In this document: positions 1 to 6,684 of the stretch, piece after piece
Layout of the letters: every line of letters begins with the position of its first letter
How positions within the stretch are numbered: the first letter of the stretch is position 1
NCBI GenBank assembly: GCA_026389415.1
Contig: JAPLHX010000205.1
Span: 1 to 9,519, forward strand
Reading direction: 5' to 3'
From: Coprothermobacterota bacterium
GTDB lineage: Bacteria > Caldisericota > JANLFM01
DNA: 9,519 nt
Notes under the pieces: generated by a model
What the model was told of the DNA's origin: nothing
Databases searched by the model: none
Seen by the model: only the letters and a program-made list of their open reading frames with translations
Program-made: the position numbers and the translations under genes

Positions 1-785
1 GACAAACCGCCGGAGTCAAATGTGAGTCCCTTGCCGATCAGAAACAAGCGTTGGTCCTTGCCAGAGCCGGCATGGTGCAAGCGTACTAAAAATGCGGATT
101 GATCGGACCCACGAGCGACCGCACAGAAGGCTCCCATTCCACGCTTCTCCGCTTCTGCAAACGTGAGGATTTCCAACTCACCGGCATAGGTGTCGGCCAA
201 TTTGCGAGCTTCTTCCAGCAAATAGGATGGTGTGGCTTTGTTTGCCGGCTCATTGACAAGATTTCGGGCAAATTCTTGTGATTTGGCGATGCGAACTGCT
301 TTCTCCAAAGTCATTCCCAGATCCGTAGCGGTTGTGCTGATCCATAACTCCTCGATCGGTGGATGCTTGGTCTCTGTTTTGTACAACTCCGGCAAATAGC
401 TGCCCTGACAAAACCCTTCTATCGCCTCTTCCAATTCTGCGGTGGAGCTCCTCAAACCGGGAAGGGTCAGCGCAACGGACGCGCCCAGCTTCTCCGTGCG
501 GATTTTTCGGGCGGCCTTTGCATAGAGCAAACGGAGGCTGGATTCCCCGTTTTGCGCTTTCATTTTTGCTAAAAGGATTTTTTTCGACGAAATACGGTCA
601 AAACTGAACAAGAGAGGCAGTTCTTTGGGTGCGAGTTCAGCGGCTTTCCAAAGCTGAAACAACTGATGCTGGAGCAGTTCGTCCAATGCTGTCCATTCCG
701 CAGGGAATCGATCATCCGGCGCCACCAGTAGCAAGACATCGACAGATAGCTGCGGTAAAGCTCCTCGCTCCAGTTTGATTTGCAT
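1..785 (-). CDS. pepA: Leucyl aminopeptidase (M17 family), N-terminal part, cut by window edge
   Basis: Cytosolic metallo-exopeptidase that removes N-terminal residues from peptides. Reading the minus strand from an ATG at 785-783 gives 261 uninterrupted codons to the window edge. The first ~160 residues are the variable M17 N-terminal domain. The catalytic domain then begins with a segment reading ARNLVNEPANKATP (about residues 176-189), the usual M17 entry motif, followed by LIGKGLTFDSGG (residues 249-260). Lys252 and Asp257 match metal-binding residues of the family's active site. The rest of the catalytic domain, including the NTDAEGR motif, lies outside the window. The start is supported by GGAAGGAG at 790-797, four bases upstream, and by a candidate promoter at 821-850. 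Transcribed divergently from the korA operon. Family assignment is firm; substrate range cannot be read from this half. Confidence 0.93.
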   Translation of the reverse strand, partial: MQIKLERGALPQLSVDVLLLVAPDDRFPAEWTALDELLQHQLFQLWKAAELAPKELPLLFSFDRISSKKILLAKMKAQNGESSLRLLYAKAARKIRTEKLGASVALTLPGLRSSTAELEEAIEGFCQGSYLPELYKTETKHPPIEELWISTTATDLGMTLEKAVRIAKSQEFARNLVNEPANKATPSYLLEEARKLADTYAGELEILTFAEAEKRGMGAFCAVARGSDQSAFLVRLHHAGSGKDQRLFLIGKGLTFDSGGL

Positions 786-820
786 GTTGCTCCTTCCAAG
801 GGGTGAAAAAGGATGACCTG

Positions 821-850
821 ATTGTAGCCGGGCCAACCCATGGCTTGCAA
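821..850 (-). promoter_or_regulatory. Candidate sigma-A promoter for pepA
   Basis: On the minus strand TTGCAA (850-845, 4/6 to consensus) is followed after 18 bp by TACAAT (826-821, 5/6). Predicted transcription start is near 814, about 30 nt before the pepA ATG and just ahead of its ribosome binding site at 797-790. Spacing and position are good, but this is sequence inspection only. Confidence 0.5.
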
Positions 851-861
851 GATGCCTATTG

Positions 862-893
862 TCCGATTGGGAAACTTGCTATCATCAATCGGA
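862..893. promoter_or_regulatory. Inverted repeat in the pepA/korA divergent gap, possible operator
   Basis: TCCGATTG (862-869) and its exact complement CAATCGGA (886-893) form 8-bp arms around a 16-nt spacer, in the gap between divergent pepA and korA. The spacer contains a -10-like TATCAT (880-885) that could serve the korA operon, paired with a weak TTGTCC at 859-864 (spacing only 15 bp). The layout fits a dimeric regulator site over the korA promoter, but no regulator is encoded nearby. There is no U-tract, so it is not a standard terminator. Confidence 0.3.
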
Positions 894-939
894 TGTAGCC
901 ACAGACATCCCATCCTGATTAAAGGAGTGAACTCAGAAG

Positions 940-2100
940 ATGGAAAAAGTAGATCTGGTGGTTCGGATCGGCGGAGAATCCGGCGAGGGAATCATCAGTG
1001 CGGGCGAGATTCTTACAATGGCTTGTGCCAGGGGGGGATTCAATGTCTTCACCTTCCGTTCCTATCCCGCGGAAGTGCGCGGGGGTCATTCCATGTTTCA
1101 AATGCGTGCAGCGAATTTTCCGATCTTTTCAGCCTGGGATGAAGTTCACATCTTGGTTGCTCTCAATCAGGAAGCCTATGACCGTCATTATCGCCAGCTC
1201 CAAAAAGGTGGAATCCTGATCTACGATCCTGCGGAAACCCAGCCACATTCGCGGGAAGACCTGCTACTTTACGCGGCACCCTTTAAAGACCTCACCACAA
1301 ACCAGGTGCAAGCCCCGCAGGCCAAGAACATCGTTGTGCTTGGTACTATTGCCGAACTGTTTTCAATGCCAATAGACAAGCTGCAAGAAATCATCCGCGA
1401 GAAATTCGGACGCAAAGGCCAAGCGGTCCTGGAAAAAGATCTGTTCGCGCTGCAAGTGGGAGCGGATTACGCTCGGGAGCATCTCCAGAAAAAAGACCCC
1501 CACCAGTTGGGGCGGGGGGAAGGCGAACCCCGCTTGGTGCTTTCCGGGAACATGGCCATCACTTTGGGAGCGCTGATGGCTGGTTGCCGTTTTTTCGCCG
1601 GCTATCCGATCACTCCCGCAACCGATATTCTAGAAACGATGATGGTGGAAATGCCCAAACTGGGCGGTGTGTCCCTCCAGGTGGAGGATGAGATTTCTGC
1701 ATTGGCCATGGTGATCGGTGCATCCTTCGCAGGCAAGAAGGGAATGACTGCCACCTCGGGACCCGGCTTGTCCTTAATGACGGAATTGATCGGTTTGGCG
1801 GCCATGACAGAACTGCCGGCTGTCATTATCGATGTACAGCGAGGTGGGCCAGCTACCGGCATTCCAACCAAAACAGAGCAGGGCGACCTCTTTGCCTCTG
1901 TTTTTGGTGGTCACGGCGATGCGCCGCGAGTGGTATTGGCTCCTTGCACTGTAGAAGACTGCTTCTATCAGACGATCCGCGCCTTTAACTTGGCTGAGCG
2001 AACACAGGGACCCGTACTAGTCCTTTCCGATCAAGCTTTGGCGCAACGAGTTGAAACGATATCGGTTCCCGATTTCAGTCAGATTCAGCCTAGAACATGA
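940..2100 (+). CDS. korA: 2-oxoacid:ferredoxin oxidoreductase alpha subunit (fused gamma-alpha), N-terminal part, interrupted
   Basis: Part of a complex with KorB (2527-3366) that oxidatively decarboxylates a 2-oxoacid, probably 2-oxoglutarate, to the acyl-CoA while reducing ferredoxin. Residues 1-180 are the gamma domain (GGESGEG at 11-17, YPAEVRGGHS at 42-51). Residues 198-370 are the pyrimidine-binding alpha domain I, with AGYPITPATDI (220-230), the acidic pair in QVEDE (247-251), SGPGLSLM (273-280) and QRGGPATGIPT (300-310). After VPDFSQIQPRT the frame stops at TGA 2098-2100, whereas fused family members continue to roughly 570-600 residues. The missing alpha domain II follows at once in another frame (to 2527), so this is a broken KorA, not a short natural subunit. 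Ribosome binding site AAAGGAG at 921-927 sits 12 nt before the ATG, slightly far. KorA and VorA-type enzymes look alike, so substrate is inferred. Confidence 0.85.
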   Translation: MEKVDLVVRIGGESGEGIISAGEILTMACARGGFNVFTFRSYPAEVRGGHSMFQMRAANFPIFSAWDEVHILVALNQEAYDRHYRQLQKGGILIYDPAETQPHSREDLLLYAAPFKDLTTNQVQAPQAKNIVVLGTIAELFSMPIDKLQEIIREKFGRKGQAVLEKDLFALQVGADYAREHLQKKDPHQLGRGEGEPRLVLSGNMAITLGALMAGCRFFAGYPITPATDILETMMVEMPKLGGVSLQVEDEISALAMVIGASFAGKKGMTATSGPGLSLMTELIGLAAMTELPAVIIDVQRGGPATGIPTKTEQGDLFASVFGGHGDAPRVVLAPCTVEDCFYQTIRAFNLAERTQGPVLVLSDQALAQRVETISVPDFSQIQPRT

Positions 2101-2527
2101 TGGCGGCGGTCTACCCAATTATGAGCCCACGTTGCACGAACAGATGCAGGAGAAACGTTTTCACAAGCTAAACTTGGCGCTGGACAACAGCCCTTTAAAT
2201 CTAGAACGTTGGGGCAATCCGGCGGCGGAGATCGGCATCATTTCCTGGGGTTCCACCGAAGGAGCGATCCGTGAAACGGTGCGACAATGTGGCGACATTG
2301 CGCTAGACGTGTTGATGGTCAAGCTGATCAACCCGCTACCAACTGCAGGAATAGCGGAATTCCTCAAAGGAAAGAAAAAAGTGATTGTTCCCGAAGTGAA
2401 TTACCATGCGCAGTTCACCCATCTACTACGGACCGAATTCCTGTTCAACCCGATCCCTCTTCGAATCTATGGAGGACGTCCGTTTATGGCCACGGAAATC
2501 GTCAGCAAGGTGAAGGAGGTTGCCTGA
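2051..2527 (+). pseudogene. korA: korA C-terminal fragment (alpha domain II), frameshifted from 940-2100
   Basis: This frame carries the C-terminal, transketolase-C-like domain expected to follow the 940-2100 reading frame. Recognisable homology begins at LEHDGGGLPNYEP (codons from 2090), matching the GLEHDE.G..... block of fused KorA proteins. It runs through EKRFHKL, IGIISWGSTEGAIRE (domain II core) and VPEVNYHAQFTHLLR. The only upstream in-frame start is TTG at 2051, inside the previous domain's codons and without a ribosome binding site; the first in-frame ATG is near 2141. Independent translation is therefore doubtful. Joined, the two parts give about 529 residues, some 40 short of the family. 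The missing piece is the interdomain linker usually found before the LEHD block. Ends at TGA 2525-2527, which overlaps the korB ATG. Either a real lesion or an assembly error. Confidence 0.7.
2513..2519 (+). promoter_or_regulatory. Ribosome binding site deciding the korB start
   Basis: AAGGAGG lies 7 nt before the ATG at 2527. It rules out the 80-codon upstream extension of this frame that starts at 2287, which would only overlap the korA domain in another phase. Confidence 0.85.
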
Positions 2528-3366
2528 TGGCCCGCAATCCGCAGGATTACAAAGGAACCCTCAAACCGACCTGGTGCCCGGGATGCGGTGATTTCGGCGT
2601 CTTGACCGCCCTCTTCCAGGCCTTCGCCCGACTAGACCTGGATCCAAACAATATCGCCGTTGTCTCCGGCATCGGTTGTTCCAGCCGTTTGCCGGGATTC
2701 GTTTCCACCTATGGTATTCACGGCTTGCACGGACGAGCTTTGCCGCTTGGGCAAGGCGTGAAGTTGGCGAACCCGAAGCTGGAAGTGATCGTGACCGGGG
2801 GAGACGGAGATGCGTTTGCCATTGGTGGCGGTCATTTTCCCCATGCCGCCCGGCGAAACATCGATTTGACTTACATTGTTATGGATAATCGGATCTATGG
2901 TTTAACCAAAGGACAAGTCGCTCCGACATCCAGCCTCGATTTCCGCACTGTTTCTTCCCCTTACGGCAACTTTGAAGCACCGGTGAAACCGGTAGTCTGG
3001 GCTTTAGCATCAGGAGCTACATTTGTGGCCCGGGGATTTTCCGCTAAGGTCGGCGAATTGGCGGAAATCCTGATGAAAGCGATTGTCCACAAGGGATTCG
3101 CCTTCATTGATGTGCTTTCCCCCTGTATTACTTTCAATCGCACAGACACCTTCAAGTATTTCCAGGAAAGAGTGGTGCCATTGCCGAAAGGATACCGACC
3201 AAATGACCGGATTCATGCTCTGCAACTGATTGAGCAGGAAGAAGACCGACTGCATTTGGGAATCTTATATCAGGAAGACAGACAAACCTTAGATGATTGG
3301 TTGAAGAAGTTGGAGACTGTTGCAGGCCGCTCTACCCCCCAGGAGCTGGTTTTACGCCAACGATGA
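2527..3366 (+). CDS. korB: 2-oxoacid:ferredoxin oxidoreductase beta subunit
   Basis: Thiamine-diphosphate and [4Fe-4S]-binding catalytic subunit; partner of KorA. The 279-residue protein has the full-length KorB plan. WCPGCGDFG (16-24) and GIGCSS (48-53) supply Cys17, Cys20 and Cys51; Cys200 in LSPCITF gives the fourth cluster ligand. GGDGDAFAIGGGH (91-103) with MDNRIYGLTKGQ (119-130) is the Mg-ThDP motif, including Asn121. The TKGQ.APTS segment is typical of KorB rather than pyruvate enzymes, favouring 2-oxoglutarate, though this is inference. The ATG overlaps the korA stop codon (TGATG), so translation is probably coupled. The gene itself is intact, which matters for judging whether the korA lesion is real. 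No separate ferredoxin (delta) subunit is encoded nearby, as usual for KorAB. Confidence 0.93.
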   Translation: MARNPQDYKGTLKPTWCPGCGDFGVLTALFQAFARLDLDPNNIAVVSGIGCSSRLPGFVSTYGIHGLHGRALPLGQGVKLANPKLEVIVTGGDGDAFAIGGGHFPHAARRNIDLTYIVMDNRIYGLTKGQVAPTSSLDFRTVSSPYGNFEAPVKPVVWALASGATFVARGFSAKVGELAEILMKAIVHKGFAFIDVLSPCITFNRTDTFKYFQERVVPLPKGYRPNDRIHALQLIEQEEDRLHLGILYQEDRQTLDDWLKKLETVAGRSTPQELVLRQR

Positions 3367-4343
3367 AGTCTAGCGAGAGTCTTGCCTGGCAAATGCTGCA
3401 CGGGGCTCGAATCGACCGAGCCCCTGTTGCTAGTTGGCGTCATTTCTATCAAAGCGAATGGGATGCGGATGCCCTGGCCAAGGCCTTGGTCGATTTTCAG
3501 GCCGACTACGAATGGGACCTGATCAAATTAAACTACCGAGCGACCTTTTATGCAGAAGCCTGGGGCTTGAAAGCTCAACCCGGTCCCAACGATCACTGCA
3601 AGGGTCCCAACCCTGTTCCTCCTTTTCGCTCTGCCGACAACTTACCGGATTTGCTGGAACCCCCAGAACTACCCAGTTCTTTTTACCAGCAGCTTGCGGT
3701 TTTACAGCTAGTACGTGAGCGCTTTCCTGGTTTGCCTCTAATATCTACCTGTTTCAACGCGATCTCAGTGCTTGCCGACTTGTTTGACGGAGACGATCTC
3801 GTTAGAGAAGCGTTCGTCACCCAGCCAAATTGGATCCACCGATCTCTGGAGGTAATCAACCGGACCTTGATCCGGTTCAGCCAACAGGCCGTACGGCTGG
3901 GGGCTGACGGGATTTTTTTTGCCACCACCGAATGGGCGGAGACCCCGACGATTTCTTGGCCGGTTTTTCTGGAATTTGTGTTGCCGTATGACCGGGAATT
4001 CCTGCAGAAGGTGAAAGCCCCCTGGAACATTTTTCATGTTTGCGGGGGCAAGAACTACCTGCCCAGTCTGTTAAAGCTCGATGTCGCAGGGTTCTCCTGG
4101 GATCCCACTCTGCCAGGCAATCTGACCTTGAGGGAAGCGGCGGAAAAAACGGACCGAATCCTGATCGGGGGGCTTTCGCGGCAAACGCTGGAGGAAGCGA
4201 CGCCGGTAGAAGTGCGCAATCAAGCAGAGCAAGTACTCCAAGAGATCTCGCCCCATCGTCTTATTTTGGCTCCTGGCTGCACCGCCAGACCAACCGTGCC
4301 ACCGGCGAATCTGCATGCGCTGCGCGAAGCGGTGTGGCGATGA
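3363..4343 (+). CDS. Uroporphyrinogen decarboxylase (URO-D) family protein, likely methyltransferase-type
   Basis: A 326-residue cytosolic TIM-barrel protein of the URO-D superfamily. It is not a standard HemE: the usual N-terminal substrate-binding segment with its RQAGR motif is absent, replaced by RAPVASWRHFYQSEWD (19-34), typical of uncharacterised URO-D-like proteins. HVCGG (225-229) gives a His-x-Cys pair, and a further Cys sits at 306 in LAPGCTARPTVPPANLHAL. This His-x-Cys plus distal Cys pattern is the zinc site of corrinoid/thiol methyltransferases such as MtaA, MtbA and CmuA. I infer a methyl-transfer or heme/corrinoid-related role; substrate unknown, and no corrinoid protein is encoded nearby. 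The start at 3363 overlaps the korB stop (ATGA). The nearest AGGAG (3341-3345) is 17 nt away, so initiation probably depends on coupling to korB. An upstream extension to 3297 lies wholly inside korB and was not used. Confidence 0.82.
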   Translation: MKSSESLAWQMLHGARIDRAPVASWRHFYQSEWDADALAKALVDFQADYEWDLIKLNYRATFYAEAWGLKAQPGPNDHCKGPNPVPPFRSADNLPDLLEPPELPSSFYQQLAVLQLVRERFPGLPLISTCFNAISVLADLFDGDDLVREAFVTQPNWIHRSLEVINRTLIRFSQQAVRLGADGIFFATTEWAETPTISWPVFLEFVLPYDREFLQKVKAPWNIFHVCGGKNYLPSLLKLDVAGFSWDPTLPGNLTLREAAEKTDRILIGGLSRQTLEEATPVEVRNQAEQVLQEISPHRLILAPGCTARPTVPPANLHALREAVWR

Positions 4344-5197
4344 AGGTTTTGGTTACGTCTGCGGTAGGTTTCTGTTCTGGGGTGCGACGAGCCGTGGAGC
4401 AGTCGATAAAACATGCAATTCCAGGCCGCACATTTACGCTTGGCCCCCTGATCCATAATCCACAGGTCGTTCAATTCCTGGAGCGACAGGGAGTGCTTGC
4501 GCGGGAGCGACTTGAATCCTTTAAATCGGGTGAACTTCTCATCATTCCTGCGCAAGGGATTACTAAAGCCTTCCTGGAGCTAGCCCAGCAGCGTAGGGTG
4601 GCCATCCTTGATACCACATGCCCGGAGTTGACCCGAACCCGGAACCTGATGATGAAGAGCGCAGCAGAAGGATATCAGATTGCATTCCTGGGCGATCCTG
4701 GGCATGCGGAAACGGAAAGCCTGCTTTCCTTCGTGCCTGACGCAATCCTGATCCCCTCTTCCAATCTAGCATCTACCATTGCTTGGACCAAGAAGGTGGC
4801 TGTTTTTGCGCAAAGCACGCAGACATTGGAAGCCCTCCAATCTCTTTCCCAAGTTGTGCTGGCAAAAACCGATGAACTACGCATCTTCAACACAATCTGT
4901 CAGGCCACGCGCAGGCGACAGGAAAGCCTGCGACGATTGCTTCCCAAAGTTAGGACCTTGGTTGTGGTGGGGGGGCTGAATTCCGCTAATACGCAACGAT
5001 TGGCCGAAATGGGCAAGTCTGCCGGGAAAAAGGTTTGTCACGTCGAGACAGCAGAAGATCTCGATCCGCGTTGGCTGGACAGCGACATGCCCATCGGCGT
5101 CACTTCCGGCGCTTCAACGCCGATCGAGGTAGTGCGGGAAGTAGTAGCTCAACTGGAACAGTTCAGCGTTTTCGGTGAAAAAACGCAAAAAAACTGA
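4340..5197 (+). CDS. ispH: 4-hydroxy-3-methylbut-2-enyl diphosphate reductase (IspH/LytB)
   Basis: Last step of the MEP isoprenoid pathway: reduces HMBPP to IPP and DMAPP with ferredoxin- or flavodoxin-type electrons. The 285-residue product keeps all three [4Fe-4S] cysteines: Cys12 in VGFCSGV, Cys94 in DTTCP and Cys187 in NTICQAT. Substrate-site residues include His39 (LIHNP), His122 and Glu124 (GHAE), Thr160, Ser215/Asn217 (NSAN) and Ser259 (TSGASTP). The position of E. coli His74 (SAHGVS) is Gln72 here (PAQGIT). The DTTCP, NTIC.AT..RQ, GG.NS.NT and TSGASTP blocks resemble the plant/cyanobacterial branch of the family more than the enterobacterial or Bacillus forms. No fused S1 domain follows, unlike many clostridial versions. 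ATG 4340 overlaps the UroD-like stop (ATGA), so it is coupled; a 100-codon upstream extension overlaps that gene and is rejected. Its last 35 bp overlap the opposing gene ending at 5163. Confidence 0.9.
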   Translation: MKVLVTSAVGFCSGVRRAVEQSIKHAIPGRTFTLGPLIHNPQVVQFLERQGVLARERLESFKSGELLIIPAQGITKAFLELAQQRRVAILDTTCPELTRTRNLMMKSAAEGYQIAFLGDPGHAETESLLSFVPDAILIPSSNLASTIAWTKKVAVFAQSTQTLEALQSLSQVVLAKTDELRIFNTICQATRRRQESLRRLLPKVRTLVVVGGLNSANTQRLAEMGKSAGKKVCHVETAEDLDPRWLDSDMPIGVTSGASTPIEVVREVVAQLEQFSVFGEKTQKN

Positions 5198-6218
5198 CGA
5201 TCCCGCCGATCAAGAGGCTCATGTAATACGTCAGAAAACGCCAAAGAATGACAAAAACTCCCAGCAGCGGGTATGGAACCAAATTGGCCATAAAAAAAAT
5301 CGTCGCAAACCCAGCTTCCGCCACACCGGACGATCCGGGAGTCGGAGCATAAGCGGAAGCCAAATAGAATATTATGCCCACGGCCAGGATTTGGGATAAG
5401 GGGGAATTCACACCCAAGCCCCATAGCAGCAAAGCGGGTACCGTGAGAGTGATTATCCACAGCAGCATGCTATAAAATCCCACCAGAATCAGGTTTTTTC
5501 TCTTGGTCCTAGCTACCTCGCGGATCGAATCCCGGAACTCCTGCACTTCGTGGACTATCCGATCGGCCACCATGTTCAGTTTTTCTCGTTTCCAAAAACG
5601 TTCCAGCAGATGCCTGGTGAAAAGCCATCGGACGAACCTCGAGAAGAGCTGTGGTCGTAAAGTGAATAGAACCATCAGGAAGGTTGCGATCAGATATAAG
5701 AAGATGCCCACGTTGAGAAAAGTATTCAGTGCGGGTGGCAAGGACCAGGCCTTTTTCATCAGGATCAGCCAGACAGGAATGACGATCCCCAACGCTAAAC
5801 GAGCAATCGCACTGATAATTCCCTTGACCATGATCACAGCGACGGACTTCCCGGTGGCAATCCCGTTGCGGGCGAGGAGATAAATTTGAAAGGGTTCGCC
5901 CCCCGTATCGAAAGGAGTAATGTTAGCGAAGAAGGACCCCACCAGGGCAATTTGAAGAGCCTTACGGAAGGAAAGCTCTCTACCGACGGCATCGGTGATG
6001 GCGCAGAGTTTCTCCGCTTCCAGGGCATAATTTAAGAAAATCAAAGCCACGGCAGCTGCAAGATACCAAAAGTTGACGGAGCTGAATGCTTGATTGATGT
6101 CAGCGTTGGTATAATAAAAAATAAGACTGGTGGCCAAAGCAGAAAGACTCAAGGCTACGATGACACCGCGAATGATGGTCCGGTTATTCCGCGGTAGAGA
6201 TGTACCTTTTTCTTGCAT
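5163..6218 (-). CDS. Flippase-like / lysylphosphatidylglycerol synthase TM-region family membrane protein
   Basis: A 351-residue integral membrane protein of the LPG_synthase_TM (UPF0104, YbhN-like) family, whose members include the flippase half of MprF. Hydrophobic segments lie at about 16-36, 50-68, 88-100, 125-153, 165-187, 243-266, 275-293, 301-325 and 328-348. Family signatures are visible: NITPFDTGGEPFQIYLL (99-115) and PTPGSSGVAEAGF (292-304), followed by a WR pair (326-327). A basic, helical cytoplasmic loop spans 188-242. There is no C-terminal aminoacyl-transferase domain, so it cannot by itself modify lipids; a role in moving a lipid or lipid-linked sugar across the membrane is inferred. 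The start at 6218 has GGAG four nt upstream. It is second in a two-gene minus-strand unit (26 nt after the gene at 6245-6652). Its 3' end overlaps ispH by 35 bp tail to tail, with no hairpin terminator seen. Confidence 0.88.
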   Translation of the reverse strand: MQEKGTSLPRNNRTIIRGVIVALSLSALATSLIFYYTNADINQAFSSVNFWYLAAAVALIFLNYALEAEKLCAITDAVGRELSFRKALQIALVGSFFANITPFDTGGEPFQIYLLARNGIATGKSVAVIMVKGIISAIARLALGIVIPVWLILMKKAWSLPPALNTFLNVGIFLYLIATFLMVLFTLRPQLFSRFVRWLFTRHLLERFWKREKLNMVADRIVHEVQEFRDSIREVARTKRKNLILVGFYSMLLWIITLTVPALLLWGLGVNSPLSQILAVGIIFYLASAYAPTPGSSGVAEAGFATIFFMANLVPYPLLGVFVILWRFLTYYMSLLIGGIVSFFAFFHRKR

Positions 6219-6244
6219 TCAGCTCCAGGTGAATACAAACAAAA

Positions 6245-6652
6245 TCATGGAGTGGCGGGTGGTTGTAGCTCTGTCGGGGGTATTGGCGTCTCTTTTTTTG
6301 CGGGGGTTTTCGAGCGGCGGAGGGAAAATGCCGTGATGGCAAAGAGGACTAGGGCCAAGAAAAGAAAAACCTGGTTGACGAAGATGATGCTATTGCGGAT
6401 CTCCAAAGCAAGAAAGAGAGAAACAAACTGGCAGATGAATGCCAACACCAAGCTGATGCCCGCTAATAGGTAGTAAAACCCCAGCATATCCTTCCTTCCG
6501 CGCGTCACAATCACGGCCAGCCAGCAAAAGAGAATCGCAAGTACAATCAGAAACCCACCGGCGTATAACACTAATCCCGTAGGTGCTGCCATCGGCGGCG
6601 CAAAGACTTCAGTGGCGGTTCCAGTTAGGGTAAAGCTGATTTCAGTTATCAT
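6245..6652 (-). CDS. Small three-helix membrane protein, unrecognised
   Basis: A 135-residue protein I cannot assign to a family. Hydrophobic helices lie at about 27-50, 58-84 and 88-110, with RGRK (51-54) and LRRSK (111-115) as positive loops, suggesting an outside N-terminus and an inside, proline-rich tail (about 118-135, PPTELQPPATP). The N-terminal ~25 residues are polar and Thr-rich, with no clear signal peptide beyond the first helix. A strong AAAGGAGGA lies at 6675-6667, but the ATG is 15 nt beyond AGGAGG; an in-frame CTG at 6661-6659 would have ideal 6-nt spacing and add three residues. First gene of the minus-strand unit with the flippase-like gene, from a promoter at 6685-6714. Co-transcription suggests an accessory role for the flippase-like protein; this is inference. 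Confidence 0.7.
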   Translation of the reverse strand: MITEISFTLTGTATEVFAPPMAAPTGLVLYAGGFLIVLAILFCWLAVIVTRGRKDMLGFYYLLAGISLVLAFICQFVSLFLALEIRNSIIFVNQVFLFLALVLFAITAFSLRRSKTPAKKETPIPPTELQPPATP

Positions 6653-6666
6653 ATCTCGCAGTTGTA

Positions 6667-6675
6667 TCCTCCTTT
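6667..6675 (-). promoter_or_regulatory. Strong ribosome binding site with unusual spacing
   Basis: Minus-strand AAAGGAGGA (6675-6667) is close to the perfect anti-SD complement. It sits 15 nt from the annotated ATG (6652), but only 6 nt from an in-frame CTG (6661-6659), leaving the true start open. Confidence 0.6.
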
Positions 6676-6684
6676 GCCAATTCT

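Noticed and set aside
569..913. 114-codon minus-strand open frame overlapping the start of pepA
   Set aside because: Different phase from pepA, Cys/Trp/Ser-rich, no motif; pepA phase is fixed by the GKG...FDSGG motif and its ribosome binding site.
2085..2100. Programmed +1 frameshift at CCT AGA joining the two korA parts
   Set aside because: A +1 slip at CCT-A would reach the LEHD frame, but there is no stop codon at the slip site or known stimulator, and the product would still lack about 40 linker residues. A deletion is simpler.
2098..2124. Stop-codon readthrough or selenocysteine at TGA 2098 to extend korA
   Set aside because: After the TGA the same frame gives only seven codons (WRRSTQL) before another TGA, and none resembles KorA; the homologous domain is in a different frame.
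2287..2526. 80-codon N-terminal extension of korB
   Set aside because: It overlaps the korA C-terminal domain in another phase, has no ribosome binding site, and the AAGGAGG at 2513 points to ATG 2527.
4040..4339. 100-codon N-terminal extension of ispH
   Set aside because: It is wholly within the URO-D-like gene in another phase, with low-complexity Arg/Ser-rich content; IspH proteins begin at the MKV..... GFC motif, i.e. 4340.
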